Source of the DNA: Kaistella antarctica
Lineage (GTDB): Bacteria > Bacteroidota > Bacteroidia > Flavobacteriales > Weeksellaceae
Assembly (NCBI RefSeq): GCF_900109615.1
Contig: NZ_FOIX01000001.1
Coordinates: forward strand, 372,001-436,000
Reading direction: 5' to 3'
DNA: 64,000 nucleotides
Numbering within the stretch: position 1 is the first letter of the stretch; each line of letters opens with the position of its first letter. A program made the position numbers and the translations under genes. A model generated the notes under the pieces. The model saw only the letters and a program-made list of their open reading frames with translations, had not been told where the DNA came from and did no database searches. Below are positions 19,094 through 26,548 of the stretch, piece after piece.

Positions 19094-20281
19094 TTACGAA
19101 ATCACGCCACTTCCCACCAATTCATCTTCCAAATACCAGGCAGCAAACTGTCCTTCGGCAATCGCAGATTGTGGGTTTTCAAACTCGATATAGAAACCTT
19201 CTTCAAATTGGTATATCGTCGCTTCTTCCAAAGTTTGTCGGTACCGGATTCTGGATTTTACTTTCATCGATTCGCCATTTTGCAAACGCAAATCTTCCCG
19301 AACCCAATGAACTTCTGAGTTTTCTATTTTTAAAGCGCTTCTGAAAAGTCCCGGGAAATTTCTTCCCTCGCCTACAAAAACGATGTTTTTTTCGATATCT
19401 CTGGAAATCAAAAAGCAAGATTCTTTATGTCCGCCAATTCCCAAACCTTTACTTTGACCGACTGTAAAATAATGTGCACCCTGATGTTTGCCAATTACTT
19501 TTCCGTCCAATTTTTCGTATTTTATTTTCTGAGACAGGAATACCAATTCTTCCAGTTTTGAAGAAAACTCCGGTGTTTCTTGATGAAAACCAGGGAGATC
19601 TTTAAAAATCTCTACAATTTCACCTTCTTTTGGTTCCAGCTGTTGTTGCAGAAAAGTCGGCAAACTCACTTTCCCGATGAAACATAAACCTTGCGAATCT
19701 TTTTTATCTGCCGTCACCAAACCCATTTCCCGGGCAATTTCCCGAACTTCAGGTTTCGTCACTGCTCCAATCGGAAACAACGATTTTGACAACTGATCCT
19801 GATTCAACTGACACAGGAAATAGGACTGATCTTTATTATGATCTGCTCCCGCCAAAAGGTGAAAAATCTCTTTTCCATTTTCATCAAAAGTTGAGGTAAC
19901 CTGCGCGTAATGTCCCGTTGCAACTTTCTCAGCACCAAGCGATAAGGCTGTTTTCATGAACACGTCAAACTTCACTTCACGGTTACACAAAACATCAGGA
20001 TTAGGCGTTCTGCCTTTTTTATATTCTTCGAACATATAATCCACGATTTTCTCCTTGTACAGTTCACTCATATCGATCACCTGATAAGGGATTCCGAGTT
20101 TTTGCGCCACCATTAAAGCATCATTACTGTCCTCAATCCAGGGACATTCATCCTCCAAAGTAACCGACGCATCATTCCAGTTCCGCATAAAAAGCGCCAC
20201 CACTTCATGACCTTGTTTCTGCAGCAAATACGCTGCAACACTGGAATCTACCCCTCCAGAAAGTCCTACTACAATTTTCAT
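19094..20281 (-). CDS. mnmA: tRNA-specific 2-thiouridylase MnmA
   Basis: 395 residues. It thiolates U34 of Lys, Glu and Gln tRNAs using ATP and a sulfur relay. The PP-loop [15 protein letters not shown] is at residues 6-20. The catalytic cysteine pair is Cys99 (NPDVLCN) and Cys200 (SQGLCFIGK), with GHYAQV between them. The C-terminal barrel has [12 protein letters not shown] and RYRQ. Full length and intact. A minus-strand TAAATTTG -7 element lies at plus-strand 20328-20335. Confidence 0.95.
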   Translation of the reverse strand: MKIVVGLSGGVDSSVAAYLLQKQGHEVVALFMRNWNDASVTLEDECPWIEDSNDALMVAQKLGIPYQVIDMSELYKEKIVDYMFEEYKKGRTPNPDVLCNREVKFDVFMKTALSLGAEKVATGHYAQVTSTFDENGKEIFHLLAGADHNKDQSYFLCQLNQDQLSKSLFPIGAVTKPEVREIAREMGLVTADKKDSQGLCFIGKVSLPTFLQQQLEPKEGEIVEIFKDLPGFHQETPEFSSKLEELVFLSQKIKYEKLDGKVIGKHQGAHYFTVGQSKGLGIGGHKESCFLISRDIEKNIVFVGEGRNFPGLFRSALKIENSEVHWVREDLRLQNGESMKVKSRIRYRQTLEEATIYQFEEGFYIEFENPQSAIAEGQFAAWYLEDELVGSGVIS

Positions 20282-20327
20282 ATGTTCATTTTATAAAGTC
20301 TTTCAAGGAGACTCTTTATTGAGGCTG

Positions 20328-20335
20328 CAAATTTA
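20328..20335 (-). promoter_or_regulatory. Candidate -7 element of mnmA
   Basis: The minus strand reads TAAATTTG, a full TAnnTTTG match, 47 bases before the mnmA ATG. Confidence 0.45.
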
Positions 20336-20388
20336 CGACATTAATTAATGATTTTTAGGAGATTCAAAATTGTTGCTCTATTTGAAAA

Positions 20389-20462
20389 CCCGTCCCGCTG
20401 TCCGCTACATCTTTCTCTTTTCTGAGGAAAAGAGAAAGGATACCGCTACCATCGCGGCTAGA
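20389..20462. repeat. REP-like hairpin element 1
   Basis: A patch unlike its AT-rich surroundings: a CCCGTCCCGCTGTCCGC arm, a perfect 12-bp inverted repeat CTTTCTCTTTTC/GAAAAGAGAAAG with loop TGAG (20411-20438), then ACCGCTACCATCGCGGCTA. The element at 21553-21625, read on the minus strand, shares the CCGTYCCGCT-type arm before a perfect hairpin with a 4-base loop. I take both as copies of one dispersed intergenic repeat family; the family assignment is inference. Confidence 0.6.
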
Positions 20463-20802
20463 AAGAAGGTTTCGATTTCAGTCAAAATTTTTAAAGCAGT
20501 CCAAAAGTGAAGTTTCGAGTAATTATAGAAATTTTCGATTTCAAAATAATAGCGATTTAATTTGTGGAATTTGTGAAATCATTCGTGGCATTTGTGTTTC
20601 GTATTTTTAGTTGTAACCGCAAAAGAGACACAAGAAAAATGCTAAAAAGAAGCTTTCAAAAGACGGCAAAATCGGAGAAAAATATTTTCAGAAACATTTT
20701 GCATCCTTTTGAATTATTACTCAATCAACCTTTTGTTTATTCTTTTGCGGTAAAAAAAATTCTCTGGTTGGTTGCAGAAATTTCCGATTTCAAAAAAAGA
20801 CT

Positions 20803-20810
20803 TAATTTTG
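20803..20810 (+). promoter_or_regulatory. Candidate -7 element for the outer-membrane barrel gene
   Basis: TAATTTTG, a full TAnnTTTG match 28 bases before the ATG at 20839. TTG triplets near 20768-20774 are somewhat too far for a standard -33. Confidence 0.5.
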
Positions 20811-20838
20811 ACTATTCAATCTTTAAAAAAAACACGTG

Positions 20839-21378
20839 ATGAAAAAACTACTTTTTCTCTCCATACTCAGTTTTACTTTCTCTGCACAAGCTCAGATTGG
20901 AACATCAACCCAGTTAGGCGGCGAAAATTCCAAGTGGACTTTCGGTGGTTCGGCCGGACTAGGTGGAAGTTTCGGCAGCAATAATGGCGGCACATCAATT
21001 TATGTTTCTCCCAGAATTGGCTACAAACTCACCGAAAGCCTGGAAGCCGGAATCGTTTCTGATCTTACCTGGACCAATGCGAAATATTATTCTTCCAACA
21101 CAATCGGAGTTGGACCGTTCGTAAATTATTATATCGCCAGAAACTTTTATTTAAGCGGAATGTTTCAGGAATATTTCTTCAATCAAAAAAACAAAGTGAC
21201 CAATGTAAAATATTCTGGCGATGAAGCTGCCCTTTATTTCGGTGGCGGATATATGCAAAGAATTGGCGAGCGTGCGTATATGCAAATCGGCGGAATGTAT
21301 AATGTGTTGTATAAAAAAGGCGAGTCTGTTTTCGGTAGTGGATTCGTTCCAAGTGTTGGCGTTGTGTTCGGACTTTAA
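20839..21378 (+). CDS. Small outer-membrane beta-barrel protein
   Basis: 179 residues. The signal peptide MKKLLFLSILSFTFSAQAQ is followed by a Gly/Ser/Tyr-rich chain of alternating hydrophobic strands, e.g. ISPRIGYKL-like VSPRIGYKL, GVGPFVNYYI, ALYFGGGYMQRIG and the closing SVGVVFGL. This resembles 8-strand porin/OmpA-type barrels (outer membrane protein beta-barrel domain). A GTG at 20836 directly precedes the ATG; I prefer the ATG because MKK opens a normal signal peptide. The gene stands alone between two REP-like elements and has a strong terminator. Confidence 0.78.
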   Translation: MKKLLFLSILSFTFSAQAQIGTSTQLGGENSKWTFGGSAGLGGSFGSNNGGTSIYVSPRIGYKLTESLEAGIVSDLTWTNAKYYSSNTIGVGPFVNYYIARNFYLSGMFQEYFFNQKNKVTNVKYSGDEAALYFGGGYMQRIGERAYMQIGGMYNVLYKKGESVFGSGFVPSVGVVFGL

Positions 21379-21476
21379 TCATCTTAACCCCAAAGGTCAC
21401 AAAAGCGTAAGACTTTATAATTCTTATAAAAGTGCAAAAAATAAATATAGGAGTTTATCAATTTGTTCCTAAAAGC

Positions 21477-21514
21477 AAAACTTCCCGTGAATGATTTCAC
21501 GGGAAGTTTTTTTT
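21477..21514. terminator. Intrinsic terminator after the barrel gene
   Basis: CTTCCCGTGAA and its exact complement with loop TGAT, extended by AAAA/TTTT and followed by eight Ts. It can also act on the convergent prolyl oligopeptidase transcript. Confidence 0.88.
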
Positions 21515-21552
21515 ATCAATTTAAAACGAAATGCTGATCTTTATTCTAGTCT

Positions 21553-21625
21553 GCAGCCCGACTTGAGTGGAGCTCTCCCCCGTCCTATGACGGGGGAAGC
21601 GGGAACGGAAGGCGCATGAAGCTGC
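21553..21625. repeat. REP-like hairpin element 2
   Basis: A GC-rich patch. Outer arms are GCAGC/GCTGC (21553-21557 and 21621-21625). The inner perfect 9-bp stem is TCCCCCGTC/GACGGGGGA with loop CTAT (21576-21597), and the flanks read GACTTGAGTGGAGC and AGCGGGAACGGAAGG. In the opposite orientation it resembles element 1 at 20389. Typical of dispersed intergenic repeats of Flavobacteriia; the copy number in this genome is unknown. Confidence 0.65.
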
Positions 21626-21653
21626 CCAAATAAAAATAGTAATCGTTCTTCAA

Positions 21654-23768
21654 TTATTTCTTCAAAGTTTTAATGCCCATTTCCGACAGTCCAAAACTTA
21701 AGATATCGGCATTTTCACCAATCACTTGTTCGGTACTTCTACCAGCACCGTGTCCGGCATTGGTTTCAATTCTCACCAAAATCGGATTGCCACAAGATTG
21801 CTTTTCCTGCAATTCTGCGCCAAATTTAAACGAGTGCGCTGGCACAACTCTATCATCGTGATCACTCGTAATAATCATGGTTGACGGATAGCAAACTCCC
21901 TTTTTCACTTGGTGAATCGGCGAATAAGATTTTAGATATTCGAACATTTCTTTACTGTCTTCGGCAGTTCCGTAATCGTAACTCCAACCTGCTCCAGCTG
22001 TAAATTTGTTGTAACGCAACATATCCAAAACACCAACGCCTGGGAAAGCAACTTTCGCAAGATCAGGTCTCATCGTCATCACGGCACCAACCAAAAGTCC
22101 ACCATTCGAACGGCCTGAAAGTGCCATGTATTTTTTGGAAGTATATCCTTTGTTCTGCAAATATTCACCTGCCGCGATGAAATCTTCAAATACATTTTTC
22201 TTCTGCATTTTGGTGCCGGCATCATGCCATTTCTTTCCATATTCGCCACCACCACGAATATTAGGAACCGCGTAAATTCCACCGTTTTCCATCCAGATCG
22301 CATTCACGACCGAGAAAGAAGGTTGCAAACTGATGTTGAATCCACCGTAAGAATACAGAATCGTTGGGTTTTTTCCGTCGAGTTTTAAGCCTTTTTTATA
22401 GTTGATCATCATCGGAATTTTCGTTCCGTCTTTTGAAGTATAGAAAATTTGTTCTGAAACGTAATTTGCAGGATTGAATTTTACGTTCGGTTTTTGATAC
22501 ACTTCAGATTTTCCGGTGTCTGCATTGAACTTATAAATCGTTCCTGGCGTAATGTAATTGGTGAAAGAAAAATACATTTCCTTCTCTTTTTCTTTACTTA
22601 CGAAACCTCCCGCCGTACCGATTCCTGGTAGATCGATGGTACGGATTAATTTACCATCATAATCAAGCTGCTGCACCGAAGTCACTGCGTCTTTCATATA
22701 CTTTGCAAATAAATAACCGCCGCCCGTTGAAACGCTCAATACGTTTTCAGTCTGTGAAATAACATCGGTCCAAACATTGGGTTTGTTGATATTGAATTTC
22801 ACCAAACGCATATTCGGTGCGTTTTTATCAGTGAGTGCATAAATAATATCACCTTTGGAATCTACCACATTGGTATTGAAATCATATCCTTTTTGAATCG
22901 GCACAAAATCGGTTTTCTTTTGAAGATCTTTAATGTACAATTCATTTCCGTTCGTCGCCTCAGAAGCGCTCAGGATCTGGTAACGCTCATCATCAGAAAC
23001 ACCAACGCGCATGTAACGTCTTTTGAATTTGTCGCCGCCGATGATCAACTCATCTGATTTCTGCTTCGTACCCAACTTGTGGAAATATACTTTGTGCGTA
23101 TCTGTTTTGGCAGATAATTCACTTCCTTCTGGTTTATCGTAACTCGAGTAGAAAAATCCTTTATCGCCTAACCAAGAAGCGCCAGAAAATTTCACATCAA
23201 TAATGGTTTCGTCGATTATTTTTTTCGTCATCGCATCCATAATGATGATCTTGTTCCAGTCACTTCCACCTTCTGAGATAGAATATGCCACCAAATTTCC
23301 TTTTTTATTGAACGAAACTCCAGCTAAAGAAGTAGTTCCTTTGTCAGAGAATTTATTTGGATCCAAGAAAACTTCCGTTGTGCCAGCTTTATTTGTTCGG
23401 TATAAAACGGATTGTGCCTGAAGTCCATCATTTTTGTAGAAATAGGTAAAGTCACCTTCTTTAAAGGGAGCTCCGATTTTCTCGTAATTCCAGATATCTT
23501 TTAACTGCGCTCTGATTTCTTCACGGAAAGGAATTTTTGCCAAATAGTCGTTGGTAAAAGCTACTTCTCTTTGAACCCAATCTTTGGTGTCTTCGGCACG
23601 ATCATCTTCTAACCAGCGGTAAGGATCTTGAACCTTGGTACCAAAATATTCATCTACATGATCGACCTTTTTGGTTTCTGGATATTTCAAATTTTTGGTC
23701 ATGTTTTGGGAAGCGCAAGATGCGAGCAGTAATCCGGCTGCACCAAGAGCAAAAGTTTTTACATTCAT
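21654..23768 (-). CDS. Prolyl oligopeptidase family serine protease (S9A), lipoprotein
   Basis: 704 residues. The N-terminal lipobox LLLASCASQ marks it as a lipoprotein, probably periplasmic. A seven-bladed propeller domain (about 90-430) follows DPYRWLEDDRAEDTKDWV, the usual S9A opening. The alpha/beta-hydrolase domain has GRSNGGLL with Ser554, SDHDDRVVPAHSF with Asp near 639, and NAGHGAG with His673. It should cut short peptides after proline. Start supported by the signal peptide. Monocistronic. Confidence 0.92.
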   Translation of the reverse strand: MNVKTFALGAAGLLLASCASQNMTKNLKYPETKKVDHVDEYFGTKVQDPYRWLEDDRAEDTKDWVQREVAFTNDYLAKIPFREEIRAQLKDIWNYEKIGAPFKEGDFTYFYKNDGLQAQSVLYRTNKAGTTEVFLDPNKFSDKGTTSLAGVSFNKKGNLVAYSISEGGSDWNKIIIMDAMTKKIIDETIIDVKFSGASWLGDKGFFYSSYDKPEGSELSAKTDTHKVYFHKLGTKQKSDELIIGGDKFKRRYMRVGVSDDERYQILSASEATNGNELYIKDLQKKTDFVPIQKGYDFNTNVVDSKGDIIYALTDKNAPNMRLVKFNINKPNVWTDVISQTENVLSVSTGGGYLFAKYMKDAVTSVQQLDYDGKLIRTIDLPGIGTAGGFVSKEKEKEMYFSFTNYITPGTIYKFNADTGKSEVYQKPNVKFNPANYVSEQIFYTSKDGTKIPMMINYKKGLKLDGKNPTILYSYGGFNISLQPSFSVVNAIWMENGGIYAVPNIRGGGEYGKKWHDAGTKMQKKNVFEDFIAAGEYLQNKGYTSKKYMALSGRSNGGLLVGAVMTMRPDLAKVAFPGVGVLDMLRYNKFTAGAGWSYDYGTAEDSKEMFEYLKSYSPIHQVKKGVCYPSTMIITSDHDDRVVPAHSFKFGAELQEKQSCGNPILVRIETNAGHGAGRSTEQVIGENADILSFGLSEMGIKTLKK

Positions 23769-23995
23769 AAATGGAGTATTTCCTCAAAAGTAAGATTATT
23801 TAGTGAAATAAAAAAAGCTTAAATTAGAACGTGGAAATTAACAAATTGAAGAATTCTATTAAAACAAAAAATGGTTTTTTTCAAAGGAAACGTTAACAAA
23901 AATGGAGGTGAGGGACGGCAACTTTAACAAACTTTAAAACATTTGATTGGTCCAAAGGAATACAATTTGCTACCTTTCTTTTTTATAATTAAAAT

Positions 23996-24190
23996 ATGAG
24001 CGCAAAAACAACAATAATAGTAGCAGGAAGCTTAGGCCTGATTATCAGTCTAGGTTTAATTGGAGTAAGAAGATTTCTACGAAAAAAAGCGAAGGAATAT
24101 GAAGACTATTACTCAGATTTTCACCGCCATCACGTTTATGGAAAAAGAGATGATTCAAATGAAGGCGTCGAGTTTATAGCCGTTCAGTAA
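23996..24190 (+). CDS. Small single-TM protein of unknown function
   Basis: 64 residues: a membrane helix at about residues 6-24 (TIIVAGSLGLIISLGLIGV), then a basic patch RRFLRKKAKEYEDYY and a His-rich cytoplasmic tail (FHRHHVYGKRDD). No family recognised. A TTG, 20 bases, TACCTTTC arrangement upstream could be its promoter, and a hairpin terminator follows, so it looks like a real monocistronic gene. Confidence 0.6.
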   Translation: MSAKTTIIVAGSLGLIISLGLIGVRRFLRKKAKEYEDYYSDFHRHHVYGKRDDSNEGVEFIAVQ

Positions 24191-24209
24191 AATCAACAAT
24201 CAAGTTTAT

Positions 24210-24243
24210 AATTCTGTTTTTACAAAAAAGCAGAATTTTTTTA
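24210..24243 (+). terminator. Intrinsic terminator after the 64-residue gene
   Basis: AATTCTG(T)TTTT pairs with AAAA(G)CAGAATT across a short loop and runs into Ts. Confidence 0.7.
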
Positions 24244-24364
24244 TGCGCTATTTTCCATCACCCTATTTTCAGAAGTTGAAGGAAAACTGCTGAAAGTGAT
24301 AATTTGCAGTCCCAGTTCCTTTAAAAATAAACTTTTTAGTTACTTTTACTCAAATTTTTAATTC

Positions 24365-25768
24365 ATGGTTTTAAGCAGGATTTGGAGCGGGTTTATTATC
24401 GTTGCGATTATTGTCGCAAGTATCAAGTATCTATTTTCGGATTCTTACAAAGCGATTTATAATGATATGGTTGTTGGGAAAAGTGGCGACACCGTTCAGA
24501 TTGCGACTCAAAACTTGTCTGAATTAAATCCCGAAATTAAATCTGCTTTACTACTAAAGCCTGATTTTGAACAAAATAGAATTCATTATAAAACGGATTC
24601 TGCAACTTCTCAAGTAGCTGTTTATCGAGTTCAGGCAACTGATGGCGTTATCGGAACTTCTGAAACTGCCGTAAAAATCTGTTTAGGTTTAATCGGTATT
24701 ATGACCCTTTTTATGGGTTTTATGAGTATCGCTGAAAAAGCGGGTGGAATCAATCTTTTATCTCGAATGATTCAGCCTTTCTTTTCTAAATTATTTCCTG
24801 AAATCCCTAAAAACCATCCTTCTTTTGGACATATGTTATTGAATTTCTCTGCCAATCTTTTAGGTTTGGATAATGCTGCAACGCCATTTGGTTTAAAGGC
24901 GATGGAAAGTTTGCAAACCTTAAATCCAGATAAAGATAACGCGAGCAATTCACAAATTATGTTTCTGTGTTTGCATGCGGGTGGACTGACTTTAATTCCG
25001 GTTTCCATTATTGCCATTCGTGCCTCAATGGGATCGGAAACGCCGACCGATATTTTTCTGCCGTGTATGATTGCTACTTTTGCAGCAACACTGGCGGCCA
25101 TGATTGTAGTTTCACTCTATCAAAAGATCAACTTGCTGCAACCCGCCGTCATCGCTTATGTTGGTGGTATTTCTGTGATTATTGGTTTGCTAGTGGTATA
25201 TCTCGTTAGTTTAAGCAAAGAAGGTTTGGATAATTTCAGCATGTTACTGAGTAACGGAATTATTTTATTGATCTTCTTTGTTATTGTGATGGGAGCGCTT
25301 TATAAAAAGATCAATGTGTTCGATGCTTTTATCGACGGCGCGAAAGAAGGATTCTGGACCTGTGTGAAAATTATTCCTTATTTAGTCGGAATGTTGATCG
25401 CCATTTCTTTATTGAGAACTTCAGGAGTTTTCGATGTTCTAATTGATGGAATGAAATGGGTCGCCATGGTTGGCGGATTTGATACAAGATTTGTGGATGG
25501 ATTACCAACCGCTTTAATCAAACCACTTTCAGGTTCTGGCGCGAGAGGAATGATGGTTGATACGATGCAAACTTTCGGTGCTGACAGTTTTCAGGGAAGA
25601 TTGGCAGCCGTTTTACAGGGAAGTTCGGATACGACTTTCTATGTAATCGCAATCTATTTCGGAGCGGTAGGAATTAAAAACACAAGATATACCGTTACAG
25701 CAATGTTGTTGGCCGATTTGGTGGGAGTGATTACTTCAGTTATTTTGGCGTATATTTTCTTTGCTTAA
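24365..25768 (+). CDS. SpmA-SpmB fusion, nucleoside-recognition (Gate) domain membrane protein
   Basis: 467 residues with about ten membrane helices. The first half matches spore maturation protein SpmA (FGHMLLNFSANLLGLDNAATPFGLKAM and FLCLHAGGLTLIP). The second half matches SpmB (GAKEGFWTCVKIIPYLVGMLIAI, ALIKPLSGSGARGMM and LQGSSDTTFYVIAIYFGAVGI). Each half holds one Gate domain. In spore formers the two are separate; the fusion is usual in non-sporulating Bacteroidota, where the transported substrate is unknown. It has a TACTTTTA -7-like element at 24341. Confidence 0.85.
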   Translation: MVLSRIWSGFIIVAIIVASIKYLFSDSYKAIYNDMVVGKSGDTVQIATQNLSELNPEIKSALLLKPDFEQNRIHYKTDSATSQVAVYRVQATDGVIGTSETAVKICLGLIGIMTLFMGFMSIAEKAGGINLLSRMIQPFFSKLFPEIPKNHPSFGHMLLNFSANLLGLDNAATPFGLKAMESLQTLNPDKDNASNSQIMFLCLHAGGLTLIPVSIIAIRASMGSETPTDIFLPCMIATFAATLAAMIVVSLYQKINLLQPAVIAYVGGISVIIGLLVVYLVSLSKEGLDNFSMLLSNGIILLIFFVIVMGALYKKINVFDAFIDGAKEGFWTCVKIIPYLVGMLIAISLLRTSGVFDVLIDGMKWVAMVGGFDTRFVDGLPTALIKPLSGSGARGMMVDTMQTFGADSFQGRLAAVLQGSSDTTFYVIAIYFGAVGIKNTRYTVTAMLLADLVGVITSVILAYIFFA

Positions 25769-25868
25769 ACAGATCAACGCAGTAATTATATAGAATACGT
25801 CAAAGCTAATTGGCGAGCATAACCTTAAACCATGCAACTTGAACCTTGCACCAAATAAATAAATAAAT

Positions 25869-26264
25869 ATGATTCACGATAAAGATTACATCATCAGAAT
25901 AGTAAAACAATTTTCAGAATTTCTTTCTAAAATGATTTTAGGCGGAGAAAGTGGTGGCGACGAAATAGAACTTCAACGGGTTTTTGACACCAATATGAAC
26001 GATACGTTCAAAATGGATTTCGAAACCTTGTCTGCGATGCCGACTGAAGATATTATTGACGTAATTAATAACAAAGACAGCAGCCATCATATTCCCTATT
26101 TTGAATTGTTGGGACATTTGTTTTACTTTAAAAATAAGGAGAATCCTAATCCTGAATTTGCAGGAAAAGCCAAAACATTCTATGAACACTACTTAAAAAC
26201 GAGCGGGATTTTTTCTATGCCGATTGTGAGTAGAATTGGGGAGTTGAAGAATGAGAATCTATAA
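25869..26264 (+). CDS. Conserved hypothetical protein, possibly DUF6483-like
   Basis: 131 residues, soluble and probably all-helical. The opening DYIIRIVKQFSEFLSKMILGG resembles the N-terminus of DUF6483-type proteins, but the match is short and I am unsure. The rest (MPTEDIIDVINN, then YFELLGHLFYFK and AGKAKTFYEHYLKTS) looks like TPR-type helical pairs. It lies 100 bases after the SpmAB fusion on the same strand, so they may be cotranscribed. Confidence 0.6.
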   Translation: MIHDKDYIIRIVKQFSEFLSKMILGGESGGDEIELQRVFDTNMNDTFKMDFETLSAMPTEDIIDVINNKDSSHHIPYFELLGHLFYFKNKENPNPEFAGKAKTFYEHYLKTSGIFSMPIVSRIGELKNENL

Positions 26265-26344
26265 ATAGGAAAAAGTAGGACAGAAAAGAAATCCTATTTT
26301 TTTAAAGTAAATTTTTATTTAATTATTCATAAAAACGTTTTAAT

Positions 26345-26470
26345 ATGACTTTATTATTTGCTCTTCTTTTTATTGTTACAGATGTAATTCTGTACTTCTA
26401 TCTAGCTAAAAAGTATAAAACTTACAATCTATTTAAAATTGCAAAAGCTTGGACGAAAGAATACTTTTAA
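26345..26470 (+). CDS. Putative 41-residue single-TM protein
   Basis: Starting from ATG the frame encodes 41 residues: a hydrophobic helix LLFALLFIVTDVILYFYLA and a basic, aromatic tail (KKYKTYNLFKIAKAWTKEYF), the usual inside-positive layout. It fills the gap between the 131-residue gene and the MutS-like gene. There is no recognised family and no clear promoter, so it is a candidate only. Confidence 0.4.
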   Translation: MTLLFALLFIVTDVILYFYLAKKYKTYNLFKIAKAWTKEYF

Positions 26471-26548
26471 TCCAATTTAGCTAATTACAAAACCTAAAAC
26501 CCGTTATTTTTAAAAATAAGTTTGCCATTTTGGCGAAAGAAAAATTGA

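Larger units (their letters stand above)
20282..20838. other. 557-bp intergenic region rich in degenerate repeats
   Basis: Apart from the REP-like hairpin it holds four TTTGTG/TTCGTG units (20561-20596) and a 136-bp segment bounded by an 11-bp inverted repeat (ACCGCAAAAGA at 20616, TCTTTTGCGGT at 20741). A -7 element for the downstream gene is at 20803. A 91-codon plus-strand frame inside it has no family resemblance and is low complexity, so I do not call it a gene. Confidence 0.55.

Noticed and set aside
20564-20839. A 91-codon plus-strand frame before the outer-membrane barrel gene
   Set aside because: It runs through degenerate repeats, is rich in Lys and Phe without domain structure, and overlaps the promoter and start of the next gene.
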